A DNA stretch of 35,571 bases from an uncultured Eubacteriales bacterium (GTDB lineage: Bacteria; Bacillota; Clostridia; Lachnospirales; Lachnospiraceae), in NCBI GenBank assembly GCA_900545175.1, contig UQYF01000028.1, forward strand, positions 1-35,571, given 5' to 3'. The position numbers were made by a program, and so were the translations under genes. The stretch's first letter is position 1. Every line of letters begins with the position of its first letter. Under the pieces are notes generated by a model. The model was not told the origin of the DNA, made no database searches, and worked only from the letters and a program-made list of their open reading frames with translations. Shown here in pieces: positions 7,597 to 16,523 of this stretch.

Positions 7597-7631
7597 TACG
7601 CAACTGTGAATGTCACAGTTGCGTATTTTTT
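7597..7631 (+). terminator. Strong terminator between the promoter and the gntR-ABC operon
   Basis: A perfect 13-bp stem (7597-7609 with 7613-7625) with a 3-nt loop is followed by six T residues. It can end sulP readthrough, but it also lies about 20 to 55 bases after the start predicted from the promoter at 7540. I see no other clear promoter before the next gene. Confidence 0.92.
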
Positions 7632-7711
7632 GATAATATGATAGATATTTTAGATTTAAATGGATGTTTGAGGGTTTATTGATCAGAATCTGACAACGAG
7701 AGGTGTTTTAT

Positions 7712-8092
7712 ATGTTCCAGATTGATATTATGTCGCGTATTCCTGTGTATGAGCAGCTTATACGCCAGACGGAAAAGTTCATATTGCTCGGTGTTCTAAG
7801 GGAGGGCGACAAGCTTCCTAGTGTAAGGCAGCTTTCAGCCGAATTGTCAATTAACCCGAATACGATCCAGAAGGCATTTACCGAGTTAGATAGAAGAGGT
7901 ATAATATTTTCAGTGAATGGCAGAGGCAATTTTGTTTCGGACAAGGCATTGAAGGCACTAGAAGTATCAAGGCGCTCCGCATTCAGTGAGATAAAGGAAC
8001 AGATTAAGGATTTTGCTCTTGCGGGAATATCGAGGGAAGAGCTGCATGAATATATAGACGAGATTTATAATGAGATGGGGGACAAAGCATGA
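7712..8092 (+). CDS. GntR-family transcriptional regulator, YtrA subfamily
   Basis: This 126-residue regulator has a winged helix at about 8-75: IPVYEQLIRQTEKFILLG, DKLPSVRQLSAELSINPNTIQKAF and RRGIIFSVNGRGNFV. It is followed by a short helical tail of about 50 residues instead of the large ligand domain of FadR or HutC types. That architecture defines the YtrA subfamily, which usually represses an adjacent ABC transporter operon. ATG 7712 follows GAGAGG; a GTG at 7703 lies inside that site. The stop overlaps the next gene by four bases (ATGA), so the regulator and ATPase are translationally coupled. Confidence 0.92.
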   Translation: MFQIDIMSRIPVYEQLIRQTEKFILLGVLREGDKLPSVRQLSAELSINPNTIQKAFTELDRRGIIFSVNGRGNFVSDKALKALEVSRRSAFSEIKEQIKDFALAGISREELHEYIDEIYNEMGDKA

Positions 8093-9000
8093 TTGAGGCG
8101 AAGAATATAAGTAAGAGCTTTGACGGATTTTGCGCACTTGACAATATAAGCTGTGTAATCCCTGACGGCTGTATATATGGACTTGTGGGAACTAACGGTG
8201 CCGGCAAGTCCACGCTCCTTAGAATTATGACAGGTGTTTATAAGCAGGATGCCGGAAAAATGACATTTGATGGGCAGCCTGTATATGAAAATCCATTTGT
8301 TAAGAGAGGCATAGTTTATGTGCCTGACGAGCTGTATTTTCTTCCGGGAGCTAACCTAAACCGTATGTCGAAGTTGTATAGGGCGGCATATCTGGATTTT
8401 GATATGAACAGGTTCATAAAGCTTACGGATGACCTTAAGCTTGACAGAAAAAAGAGCATTGCAACATTTTCTAAGGGAATGAAAAGGCAGGCAGCAATCA
8501 TACTTGCTCTTGCATGCTGTCCGAAATATATGTTTTTTGATGAGACATTTGACGGACTTGATCCGGTTATGAGAAATTTAATAAAGGCAATAATATGTCA
8601 GGATGTGGAGGAGAGGGACGCTGTTGCGGTGATTACTTCACATTCTCTAAGAGAGCTTGAAGACACATGTGACCAGCTTGCTCTTTTGCACAGAGGAGGG
8701 CTTGTAATTGAAAGTGAGATTTCGAATCTTAAAACCAATATGTTTAAGGTTCAGACAGCATTTCTTGATAATTATGATAGAAGCAGGTTTGACGGAATTG
8801 ATATTCTTCATTTTGTTAAGAGAGGCTCTGTGTCTAACATAATAGCTAAAGGCGACAGGGAAGAGATTGTTGCGCGTTTTAATGCACTTCATCCGGTCAT
8901 TTTAGATATTCTTCCGCTTACGCTTGAGGAAGTATTTACATATGAGGTTGAAGCTTTAGGATACGACTTCTCGGCAATATTTGATGGGGAGGTGGACTAG
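8089..9000 (+). CDS. ABC transporter ATP-binding protein (YtrB-like)
   Basis: A 303-residue ATPase. Walker A is G34-TNGAGKST-42, the signature is FSKGMKRQ at 127-134 (in place of LSGGQ), Walker B is YMFFDE at 147-152, the D-loop GLD is at 156-158 and the switch histidine is H185. The C-terminal 90 residues form an extra regulatory region common in exporter ATPases of this group. It overlaps the GntR gene by four bases and its stop immediately precedes the permease start. In B. subtilis the related ytr operon responds to cell-wall-active antibiotics; whether that holds here is inference. Confidence 0.93.
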   Translation: MIEAKNISKSFDGFCALDNISCVIPDGCIYGLVGTNGAGKSTLLRIMTGVYKQDAGKMTFDGQPVYENPFVKRGIVYVPDELYFLPGANLNRMSKLYRAAYLDFDMNRFIKLTDDLKLDRKKSIATFSKGMKRQAAIILALACCPKYMFFDETFDGLDPVMRNLIKAIICQDVEERDAVAVITSHSLRELEDTCDQLALLHRGGLVIESEISNLKTNMFKVQTAFLDNYDRSRFDGIDILHFVKRGSVSNIIAKGDREEIVARFNALHPVILDILPLTLEEVFTYEVEALGYDFSAIFDGEVD

Positions 9001-11202
9001 ATGAAAGCTGACAATAAGTTTTTTAGCAGACGGCTTATGGGTGAGGCGATGCGTCAGGTTAAGCTTCCGGGAATAATAGGTGTGCTTTTAGTTTCGGGAA
9101 TAGCATTTTTTTCTGCCATAATAAAGCTGTTTGAGGTGCGTGAGAACTACAGTGCCATAGTATTATATAATTTTATGGATTTAAATCCATACATAATGCT
9201 TGTCATGTACATATTTGCTCCACTTATGGTTATGATGCTTTTTGGCTTTATGAACAGAAGGAAGGCAAGTGACTTCTATCACTCGCTGGCATATTCAAGG
9301 TTGTGTATGTACATAAGCTTTCTGATGGCAGTTATTGTGTGGTGTGTCATCATTATGGCATCAGGAAGTCTTGTGACAGCAGGAATTACAGCGTTTTCAC
9401 ATAACATCAGGCTTGACGCCGGGACTGCTGTTTTGACTGTTTTAAGTGCGATTGCAGGATGTGTGCTGACTATGAGTGTTACGATGCTTGCAATGACACT
9501 TACAGGAACATACCTCACCAACGTGATTACGGCATTTTTGATTTTATTTGTGCCTAGAGGGATAATGCTTGTATGCAGCAGACTTTTTAGAGCGGCAATA
9601 CCTTTTGTTGTTCTTTCAGGAAATACATTTATGGGAAATGGGAGCAACATTCCTTTTGCATTTATTGAGGAAGTATTCGGATACAGTCAATCGAATGATG
9701 TTTTAGATATGTCTAAATCCATAATTCCGGCAGTTTATTCCATAGTACTTGGAATTATCTATACAGCTATAGGTGCATTCTGCTTTGTGAGAAGAAAGAG
9801 TGAAAATGCAACTCAGGCCTCAATTAACCGTGGACTGCAGTCAGTTCTAAGAATGCTGCCTGCGATAGTGATATCGCTTGTGGCTGTGTCAGAGCTGTTC
9901 GATGCACATACATCCGGCAGTGCAATGAGTGATTCAGCCGTATTTATTACAGTTATGGCATATGTTGCCGCTGTGGCTGCATATTTTCTATATGAGATTA
10001 TCACAACAAGGCATATAAGGAAAATATACAGGACAATCCCGGGACTGCTTGTCGTTTTTGCAGTCAATCTTGTGTTATATTTTTCTTTGAGATTTTCATA
10101 TGATTACCATATATCGCAGTCTCCGGATGCACAGGAGCTTGAATATGTTGTGGTTCATGGACCGGAGAATAATGTAATCTGGAAGGATACGGATGACGAG
10201 AAACTGTATTCCGAGGCGGCAAGGAGTGTTGCAAGCGACTGTCTTAAAGATACACTGAGTTTATGGAATTATAAAAGGACAGACTCAAAGGGCTTTTATA
10301 GTCAGTTCTACACCGGGAGCATAGTTGTTGAATATCACTATGCAGATGGCAAGAGCATTACGAGAAAAGTGATTGTCAATGAAAGCAGATATGCACAGCT
10401 TCAGAGGGCACTCACAAATGAGAACGGCTTTGCGGACAATTTTGGCAAAAGTGTGTTTGATGACAATAATATCAGATATTATGTAGGCAGCCTTGATGCA
10501 GATTCTGATGCGGCAAAAAATGTATATAATGTATTTATTGCAGAACTTAAGACAAAAGGTATTTCAAAGCTGTTTGAGATTATAGATGACAGAAACAGCA
10601 ATGACGGCCTTTTTCAGATAAGTTTTATTAGTCGTGACGGTGGAAGATATTCGACAGCATATATAGGACTTGATATGCCACTGACTCTTACCGCGTACAT
10701 TAATGTGCTTAATGAGCAATATACCGGCAATGAGTGCGAACGGTTTGTAAGCATGCTCAAGGAAGTAAAGGAAAATTCCTCAAATGAGCAGTATGATGAT
10801 GGTGTATATCTTAGTGCTAACATGGATTTTAATTTGTATACAGTGTCAACAGATGGAAGCTATGAGAGAATCAACACAAATTGCTATGTATATGAAAATG
10901 AGAGCTATATGTCAATATCAACAGATAAGTGTATGGAATATATATCAGAGCTGGGCACCAGACTACAGGCAGGAAATGTGAGCCCATCGGATATAAAGCC
11001 GGGTTTGATGCTTTTATGCGTTCAGTATTATGAAGATAGATATGTTGATATGGTTGATTATAGCGGTGTTGATTATAGTGTGTCTTATACCAGCAATGTA
11101 ATGCAGAGTGATGTTGATTATGGCTGGTATATTGTAGATGAAGTTACAGCACAGCTTATTAGAAATATTTCCAAGGAAGAGAATATTGATATTGAAAAAT
11201 AA
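9001..11202 (+). CDS. Large ABC transporter permease with extracytoplasmic domain
   Basis: The 733-residue protein has about nine hydrophobic spans in its first half (around residues 25-44, 62-83, 98-125, 140-165, 170-190, 240-262, 280-298, 310-332 and 345-365). A polar region of about 370 residues without spans follows. Such a large C-terminal domain is probably outside the membrane and could bind substrate. The start codon directly abuts the ATPase stop, with GGGGAGGTGG upstream. It is the only permease in the operon, so it presumably works as a homodimer with the ATPase. No substrate can be named. YtrC/YtrD-like or ABC-2-like exporters are the nearest relatives I can suggest. Confidence 0.8.
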   Translation: MKADNKFFSRRLMGEAMRQVKLPGIIGVLLVSGIAFFSAIIKLFEVRENYSAIVLYNFMDLNPYIMLVMYIFAPLMVMMLFGFMNRRKASDFYHSLAYSRLCMYISFLMAVIVWCVIIMASGSLVTAGITAFSHNIRLDAGTAVLTVLSAIAGCVLTMSVTMLAMTLTGTYLTNVITAFLILFVPRGIMLVCSRLFRAAIPFVVLSGNTFMGNGSNIPFAFIEEVFGYSQSNDVLDMSKSIIPAVYSIVLGIIYTAIGAFCFVRRKSENATQASINRGLQSVLRMLPAIVISLVAVSELFDAHTSGSAMSDSAVFITVMAYVAAVAAYFLYEIITTRHIRKIYRTIPGLLVVFAVNLVLYFSLRFSYDYHISQSPDAQELEYVVVHGPENNVIWKDTDDEKLYSEAARSVASDCLKDTLSLWNYKRTDSKGFYSQFYTGSIVVEYHYADGKSITRKVIVNESRYAQLQRALTNENGFADNFGKSVFDDNNIRYYVGSLDADSDAAKNVYNVFIAELKTKGISKLFEIIDDRNSNDGLFQISFISRDGGRYSTAYIGLDMPLTLTAYINVLNEQYTGNECERFVSMLKEVKENSSNEQYDDGVYLSANMDFNLYTVSTDGSYERINTNCYVYENESYMSISTDKCMEYISELGTRLQAGNVSPSDIKPGLMLLCVQYYEDRYVDMVDYSGVDYSVSYTSNVMQSDVDYGWYIVDEVTAQLIRNISKEENIDIEK

Positions 11203-11302
11203 AATACTCTTTCATATATTGTAATTTTATGTTAGAATATGGTCGAATGCGAATAATATATTTGCAGGCGGCCATTTTTTTGCAATTTTGCAATAATTTT
11301 TA

Positions 11303-11328
11303 AAAATGACAGATTTGAGCGTCATTTT
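11303..11328. terminator. Hairpin after the ABC operon, possible terminator
   Basis: AAAATGAC (11303-11310) pairs with GTCATTTT (11321-11328) across a 10-nt loop. On the + strand no T run follows beyond the four in the stem; on the - strand a T-rich run follows. The gap 11203-11436 otherwise holds only AT-rich sequence and the next ribosome-binding site. Confidence 0.4.
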
Positions 11329-11436
11329 GGTGGTGTAAATATCATGGATTGCATGTAGGCGGATTACAGAGCTTATGATGTTTAGGCTTATCAAGCTGAA
11401 ATATTAAATGGATTTTATAGCAAAGGAGAGGTTTCA

Positions 11437-11886
11437 ATGATAGATAAAAGGAAAAATGTTGTATTTGATGATACACCAAGGCAGTGTCCGGAATGTGGTG
11501 GCAAATATGTTTTTCAGGGGGCAGGAAGATATGTGTGTGAAAATTGTGGACATGAGACATACGATGACTTCGGAAAAATAAAGGCATTTATTGATGAACA
11601 TGGGCCGACTCCCGGAATTGTGATAGCGGAAGCAACAGGTGTCTCAATAGCTAAGATTAACAGATTTTTGAGACAAGGAAGAATTGAGATTCCTGATGGT
11701 TCAGGACAATATATTCCATGCGAAAGATGCGGAGAACCGATAAGATATGGAAGATTCTGTCCTGCATGTGCCGCTTTTCTTACAAAAAATCTGTCAGCAG
11801 TTCTTACGAATGCAGATGTTGGCGAAAAGCCTAAAAAGACAATGCAGGGCAAGATGCATACGGAATTGTTTTTAAAGAAGAGGTGA
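11437..11886 (+). CDS. Zinc-ribbon/helix-turn-helix protein resembling YvyF (TIGR03826-like)
   Basis: The 149-residue protein has three parts. An N-terminal zinc ribbon has C17-x2-C20 and C34-x2-C37. A central helix-turn-helix-like segment (about 59-82) includes GIVIAEATGVSIAKINRFLRQGRI. A second zinc ribbon has C95-x2-C98 and C108-x2-C111. This zinc-HTH-zinc layout resembles YvyF, encoded beside flgM in Bacillus flagellar operons. Here no flagellar gene is near. ATG 11437 follows AAAGGAGAGG. The Nudix-like gene starts six bases after its stop, so they form one unit with pyrF. A DNA- or RNA-binding role is plausible. YvyF similarity is from memory of the family pattern, not from a search. Confidence 0.65.
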   Translation: MIDKRKNVVFDDTPRQCPECGGKYVFQGAGRYVCENCGHETYDDFGKIKAFIDEHGPTPGIVIAEATGVSIAKINRFLRQGRIEIPDGSGQYIPCERCGEPIRYGRFCPACAAFLTKNLSAVLTNADVGEKPKKTMQGKMHTELFLKKR

Positions 11887-11892
11887 TAGGAA

Positions 11893-12291
11893 ATGAACAG
11901 ATTTGGAATTAAGCTTAAAGGAATTGTAAAGAAAGAAGACAAGTTCCTCATATTGCAGAAATGGTATGATGACAGAATAACAGAGCCGTATCAGTGGGAG
12001 TTTGTCGATGGTGCTTTAGAGTATGGAGCGGCACCTGATACATATGTAAAACAGATGGTGAGCGATGCAACCGGACTTGAGGTCGAGATTGACAGCATAC
12101 CATATACATGGAGCTATTCACTTGGTGATATGCAGATTGTCGGTATAGCATATATATGCCATGTGGATTCGGATATGGTTATTCTTTCGGAAGCTGTCAG
12201 TGATTTTAAGTGGGTTAGTGCATCAGAGCTTGCAGGTTATATAGATAATAAGTCTGTTTTGGAAGATTTGAGAAAGACCGGAATTATATAG
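11893..12291 (+). CDS. Nudix-fold protein with degenerate catalytic box
   Basis: The 132 residues match a Nudix fold: beta strands KLKGIVKKEDKFLILQKW and WEFVDGALEYG, then a helix, then strands around SDFKWVSASELAGYI. The Nudix box (G-x5-E-x7-R-E-U-x-E-E-x-G-U) starts at G40 and ends at G61-L62. The catalytic positions, however, read A46 for E, Q54-M55 for R-E and D58-A59 for E-E. Most metal ligands are missing, so hydrolysis is doubtful and a binding or regulatory role is possible. Nudix domains are known as regulators as well as enzymes. It sits nine bases before pyrF, with GGAGG between. Confidence 0.7.
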   Translation: MNRFGIKLKGIVKKEDKFLILQKWYDDRITEPYQWEFVDGALEYGAAPDTYVKQMVSDATGLEVEIDSIPYTWSYSLGDMQIVGIAYICHVDSDMVILSEAVSDFKWVSASELAGYIDNKSVLEDLRKTGII

Positions 12292-12300
12292 GAGGATATC

Positions 12301-13227
12301 ATGATAAATAAGCTTATAAATAATATCAAAAGAACAAATGCACCTATTGTGGTAGGACTTGACCCAATGCTTAGTTATATACCTGAGCAGGTTCAGAAGA
12401 AAGCTTTTGCAGAATACGGAGAGACTTTAGAAGGCGCAGCGGAAGCTATATGGCAGTTTAACAAAGAGATAATTGATAACACATATGATATAATTCCTGC
12501 TGTAAAGCCACAGATTGCAATGTATGAGCAGTTCGGAATTCCGGGACTTGAGGCATTTTCCCGCACTGTAAAGTATGCAAAGGAGAAGAAGCTTGTTGTC
12601 ATCGGTGATGTTAAGCGCGGCGATATCGGTTCAACGTCAGCAGCATACGCTGTTGCGCACCTTGGAAAAGTGAATGTAGGAACAAAGACTTACAGCGCTT
12701 TTGACGAAGATTTTGCAACAGTCAATCCATATCTTGGCTCGGACGGAATTAAGCCTTTTATCGATGTATGCAAGGAAGAGAAGAAAGGAATCTTTATTCT
12801 TGTCAAGACTTCTAATCCATCAAGCGGAGAGTTTCAGGACAGAATTATTGATGGCAGACCGCTTTATGAGTGGGTAGGACAGAAGGTTGCAGAGTGGGGC
12901 GCTGACTGCATGGGCGATGGTTACAGTTATGTAGGAGCAGTTGTAGGTGCAACATATCCGGAGATGGGAAGAACATTAAGAAAGGTTATGCCTAAGAGCT
13001 TTATCCTTGTCCCGGGTTACGGAGCACAGGGCGGCAAAGGTGCAGACCTTGTTGATTTCTTTAATGAAGATGGACTTGGAGCTATTGTAAACAGTTCAAG
13101 AGGTATAATTGCAGCCTATAAGAATGAAAAGTATGCTTCGTATGGTGCAGAGAATTTTGGCGATGCGTCAAGAGCTGCAGTTATAGATATGGTTTCTGAT
13201 ATAAACGGTGCTTTAGCACAGAAATAA
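12301..13227 (+). CDS. pyrF: Orotidine 5'-phosphate decarboxylase, long (type 2) form
   Basis: PyrF decarboxylates OMP to UMP, the last step of de novo pyrimidine synthesis. The 308-residue length and motif VIGDVKRGDIGS (D103, K105, D108) mark the long subfamily rather than the roughly 230-residue type. The N-terminus PIVVGLDP binds the substrate base and ribose, and VPGYGAQGGKG near the C-terminus forms the phosphate site. ATG 12301 follows TAGGAGG. It begins a pyrF-pyrK-pyrD-cvpA-pyrE series. I see no PyrR-type attenuator or pyrimidine riboswitch in front of it. Confidence 0.96.
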   Translation: MINKLINNIKRTNAPIVVGLDPMLSYIPEQVQKKAFAEYGETLEGAAEAIWQFNKEIIDNTYDIIPAVKPQIAMYEQFGIPGLEAFSRTVKYAKEKKLVVIGDVKRGDIGSTSAAYAVAHLGKVNVGTKTYSAFDEDFATVNPYLGSDGIKPFIDVCKEEKKGIFILVKTSNPSSGEFQDRIIDGRPLYEWVGQKVAEWGADCMGDGYSYVGAVVGATYPEMGRTLRKVMPKSFILVPGYGAQGGKGADLVDFFNEDGLGAIVNSSRGIIAAYKNEKYASYGAENFGDASRAAVIDMVSDINGALAQK

Positions 13228-13277
13228 CATGGAACAATTATTTAAGCAGCCATAAGATGGCAGCATGGAGGATTATG

Positions 13278-14054
13278 ATGTCTAAGTACACAGAGCAGGC
13301 GAAGGTAGTTCGTCAGGAGATTCTTCAGGATGGCATTTACAGCCTTATTCTTGAGACAGATAAGATAGCAGAGGAAGCACGTCCGGGTCAATTTATTTCA
13401 TTGTATACACATGATGGCTCTAAGCTGCTTCCAAGACCGATAAGTATATGTGAGGTAGATGGAAATACATTAAGACTTGTGTATCGTGTCGTTGGCTTCG
13501 GAACAGGGGAATTTTCCGGATACACGCGGGGAGATACGGTGAAGATTATAGGACCACTCGGGAACGGCTTCACAATCAAAGACAGGAAGCCTGTACTTGT
13601 CGCCGGTGGAATAGGTGTTCCGCCGATGCTTGAGCTTGCCAAAGGAATACATGCCATATATCCGGATATGAAAATCACAGCAGTGCTTGGATATCGTGAC
13701 AGCAATACGTTTCTTGTTGATGATATCAAAAAATATGCGGATGTTATCATTGCAACAGATGATGGAAGCCTTGGAGTACATGGAAATGTAATTGATGCTA
13801 TTAAGCAGAACAAGGTGGAAGCACAGATTTTTTATGCCTGTGGGCCTACACCGATGCTGCGGGGGCTTAAGGCTTATGCACAGGAAAACGACATAGAAGC
13901 ACAGCTTTCACTTGAGGAGAAGATGGCATGCGGTATAGGTGCCTGCCTTGCCTGTGTATGTAAGACGAAGAATATTGATGAACATTCACATGTTCACAAT
14001 GCGAGAATATGTAAGGATGGACCGGTGTTCGATTCGAGGGAGGTGGAGCTGTGA
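13278..14054 (+). CDS. pyrK: Dihydroorotate dehydrogenase B, electron-transfer subunit
   Basis: PyrK carries FAD and a [2Fe-2S] cluster and passes electrons from PyrD to NAD+. The 258-residue protein has the flavin motif RPISIC (53-58), a nucleotide-binding GGIGVPPMLEL (110-120) and cluster ligands C218-x4-C223-x2-C226-x18-C245. Two adjacent ATGs follow GGAGG at 13267-13271. I prefer 13278 (spacing 6) over 13275 (spacing 3). An in-frame ATG at 13257 lies upstream of that site. The stop overlaps the pyrD start by one base, fitting obligate subunit pairing. Confidence 0.95.
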   Translation: MSKYTEQAKVVRQEILQDGIYSLILETDKIAEEARPGQFISLYTHDGSKLLPRPISICEVDGNTLRLVYRVVGFGTGEFSGYTRGDTVKIIGPLGNGFTIKDRKPVLVAGGIGVPPMLELAKGIHAIYPDMKITAVLGYRDSNTFLVDDIKKYADVIIATDDGSLGVHGNVIDAIKQNKVEAQIFYACGPTPMLRGLKAYAQENDIEAQLSLEEKMACGIGACLACVCKTKNIDEHSHVHNARICKDGPVFDSREVEL

Positions 14055-14962
14055 TGGATATATGTACTACAGTAAATATTGCGGGTGTTGAGTTTAAGAA
14101 TCCTGTTATGACAGCTTCTGGAACCTTTGGTTCAGGAGTTGAATATGGTGAATTTGTGGATTTGAACAAGCTGGGCGCAGTTGTTACTAAGGGAGTTGCA
14201 AATGTACCATGGCCTGGAAATCCTACACCTAGGATTGCAGAGACTTATGGCGGAATGATTAATGCAATAGGGCTTCAGAATCCGGGCATAGATGTGTTCT
14301 GCAAAAGAGACATTCCTTTTTTAAAAGAATACGACACAAAGATTATTGTAAATGTATGCGGCAGGACAGAGGAGGATTATGTTGAAGTTGTTGACAGGCT
14401 TGCAGATGAGCCTGTTGACATGCTTGAGATTAATATATCATGTCCGAATGTCAAGGAGGGCGGAATTGCCTTTGGACAGAATCCGGACAGTGTAGAGCAT
14501 ATAACCTCTGTGTTGAAGAAGCATGCAAAGCAGCCGATTATTATGAAGCTAAGCCCTAATGTGACTGACATTACAGTGATGGCAAAGGCAGCACAGGCAG
14601 GAGGAGCAGATGCAATATCTCTTATCAATACGCTGACAGGAATGAAGATTGATGTAAATAAGAGAACCTTTGCGGTTGCAAATAAGACAGGAGGTCTTTC
14701 AGGACCTGCAATAAAGCCGGTTGCTGTAAGAATGGTATATCAGGCTGCACATGCAGTTGAGATACCTGTTATCGGAATGGGCGGAATTATGAATGCGGAG
14801 GATGCATTAGAGTTCATTATGGCAGGAGCGTCAGCAGTTTCTATAGGAACTGCCAATTTTCACAATCCGTATACGACAATAGAAGTTGTTGATGGGATAA
14901 GAGCCTATATGGAAAAAAATAAAATAGATGATATTAAGGAGCTTATAGGCTGCGTACGATAG
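14054..14962 (+). CDS. pyrD: Dihydroorotate dehydrogenase B, catalytic subunit
   Basis: This class 1B enzyme oxidises dihydroorotate to orotate using FMN. The 302-residue TIM barrel contains TASGTFGSGVEYGE (FMN site), NAIGLQNPG, and the active-site base C130 in NISCPNVKEGG; cysteine, rather than serine, marks class 1. GMGGIMNAEDALEF and GASAVSIGTANF bind the FMN phosphate. ATG 14054 overlaps the pyrK stop (TGATG); an in-frame GTG three bases upstream is possible. Presence of PyrK directly upstream confirms the NAD-dependent 1B type. Confidence 0.96.
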   Translation: MDICTTVNIAGVEFKNPVMTASGTFGSGVEYGEFVDLNKLGAVVTKGVANVPWPGNPTPRIAETYGGMINAIGLQNPGIDVFCKRDIPFLKEYDTKIIVNVCGRTEEDYVEVVDRLADEPVDMLEINISCPNVKEGGIAFGQNPDSVEHITSVLKKHAKQPIIMKLSPNVTDITVMAKAAQAGGADAISLINTLTGMKIDVNKRTFAVANKTGGLSGPAIKPVAVRMVYQAAHAVEIPVIGMGGIMNAEDALEFIMAGASAVSIGTANFHNPYTTIEVVDGIRAYMEKNKIDDIKELIGCVR

Positions 14963-15037
14963 AATATTTTTGCTGAAGGATTTTTGAAGACAGAGTAAAT
15001 ATTTGATTAATGAGAGCTTTTTGAAGGGAGTAAGATT

Positions 15038-15724
15038 TTGAACTGGGTATTGATAGCTGTTATAGCAGTGTTGGCAGTGTCTACTATAGTTGGAATGTAT
15101 AGAGGCATAATCAAAATGATTTTTTCTGTGGTGTCGCTTGTCGGAACCACGATAGTGGTTTTTATGCTTCTTCCTCTTGTGACAGGTACGATTAAGGATA
15201 ATACAAGTATATATGAGAATATACAGCATATGGTAGAGGAAAAGCTTGTTACATTGGATGAGTCTTTTACTTATCAGAGCGATGACGAGATAATTGACAA
15301 CTTGGATTTTCCGGACGTTATTAAGGAGATGCTGCATGAGAACAATACGATTTCAAAATACACGGAGCTTGGTGTAAATAGTGTCCGTGATTATCTGATA
15401 AGCTATATATCGGATTTGATATTCAATGTCATAGCATTTCTGATAAGCTTTATTATAGTTTTTATATTGTTCAGAGTGTTGTTCGGCTTTATTTCGGTGA
15501 TTGCGAAGCTCCCTGTTATCAGACAGGTGAATAAAATAACAGGTGCATGTGCCGGCTTTATAATCGGGCTTGTGGTTATATGGCTTGCCTTTGCAGTAAT
15601 TACCGTTTTTGGAAGCTCATCACTTGCAAAAGAAGTCTTTGCAGCTGTCAATGATAATGCATTTCTGACATTTATTTACGACAAAAATATTATTATGAAA
15701 TACGTCAGGATTATCATGCGTTAA
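15038..15724 (+). CDS. CvpA-family membrane protein
   Basis: This 228-residue protein has hydrophobic spans near residues 3-20, 27-50, 128-155 and 168-190. The N-terminus NWVLIAVIAVLAVSTIVGMYRGIIKMIFSV is typical of CvpA (colicin V production) family proteins, whose role is unclear. It starts with TTG at 15038, after GGGAG eight bases upstream; no ATG is available early in the frame. In many bacteria cvpA lies next to purF; here it is inside the pyrimidine series between pyrD and pyrE. The polar stretch at about 55-125 between spans two and three is probably extracytoplasmic. Confidence 0.75.
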   Translation: MNWVLIAVIAVLAVSTIVGMYRGIIKMIFSVVSLVGTTIVVFMLLPLVTGTIKDNTSIYENIQHMVEEKLVTLDESFTYQSDDEIIDNLDFPDVIKEMLHENNTISKYTELGVNSVRDYLISYISDLIFNVIAFLISFIIVFILFRVLFGFISVIAKLPVIRQVNKITGACAGFIIGLVVIWLAFAVITVFGSSSLAKEVFAAVNDNAFLTFIYDKNIIMKYVRIIMR

Positions 15725-15825
15725 GTGATTGAAAATGTATAATGTGTGTGATACACTGAAATGGATAGAGATTGTTTAATACAAAATAAAGTTATGCCTG
15801 TATGGGCAGCAGAATGGAGATAAGT

Positions 15826-16500
15826 ATGGAACAGTACAAGGAAGAGTTTATCGGTTTTATGGTTGACAGCGGCGTGCTCCGCTTTGGTGATTTTACACTT
15901 AAGAGTGGAAGAAAATCACCATTTTTTATGAATGCAGGCGGATATGTTACCGGAACACAGCTTATGAAGCTGGGAGAGTATTATGCGAAGGCTATTCATG
16001 ACAATTACGGAACAGATTTTGATATTCTTTTTGGACCGGCTTACAAGGGAATACCTCTTAGTGTTGCAACTACGATTGCTTTTTCGAAGCTCTATGGCAA
16101 GGATATCAAGTACTGCTCTAACCGTAAAGAGATAAAGGATCATGGTGATACAGGAATACTCCTTGGAAGCCCTATCAAGGATGGCGATAGGGTTGTCATC
16201 ATTGAGGATGTCACTACATCAGGCAAATCAATCGAGGAGACTTTCCCTATAATAATGGAGCAGGGAAAGGTTGAGATTCTTGGTCTTATGGTCTCTCTTA
16301 ACCGTATGGAGAGAGGAAAGGGCGACAAGAGCGCACTTGTCGAGATTAAGGAGAAATATGGCTTCGATGCTAATGCTATTGTATCAATGGCTGAGGTAGT
16401 CGAGTTCCTGTATAACAGACCATACAATGGACAGATTGTTATTGATGATGATATAAAGTCAAGAATTGATGCATATTATGAGACATATGGTGTAAAATAG
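15826..16500 (+). CDS. pyrE: Orotate phosphoribosyltransferase
   Basis: PyrE joins orotate and PRPP to give OMP. The 224-residue protein has FTLKSGRKSPFFMNAG near the N-terminus, the GPAYKGIPLS flexible region and the PRPP-binding motif VVIIEDVTTSGKS (123-135). Three in-frame ATGs are possible. I choose 15826 because GGAG at 15817 is correctly spaced and MEQYKEEFIGFM aligns with family N-termini. TATAAT at 15738 might be a promoter -10, but no matching -35 is seen. Together with pyrF, pyrK and pyrD it covers the last three steps of UMP synthesis. Confidence 0.95.
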   Translation: MEQYKEEFIGFMVDSGVLRFGDFTLKSGRKSPFFMNAGGYVTGTQLMKLGEYYAKAIHDNYGTDFDILFGPAYKGIPLSVATTIAFSKLYGKDIKYCSNRKEIKDHGDTGILLGSPIKDGDRVVIIEDVTTSGKSIEETFPIIMEQGKVEILGLMVSLNRMERGKGDKSALVEIKEKYGFDANAIVSMAEVVEFLYNRPYNGQIVIDDDIKSRIDAYYETYGVK

Positions 16501-16523
16501 CATTTTAAGAAATGGAGATTTGT

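Noticed and set aside
15738..15743. TATAAT as a promoter for pyrE
   Set aside because: No -35-like hexamer lies at 16 to 18 bp upstream and no TGn extended -10 is present.
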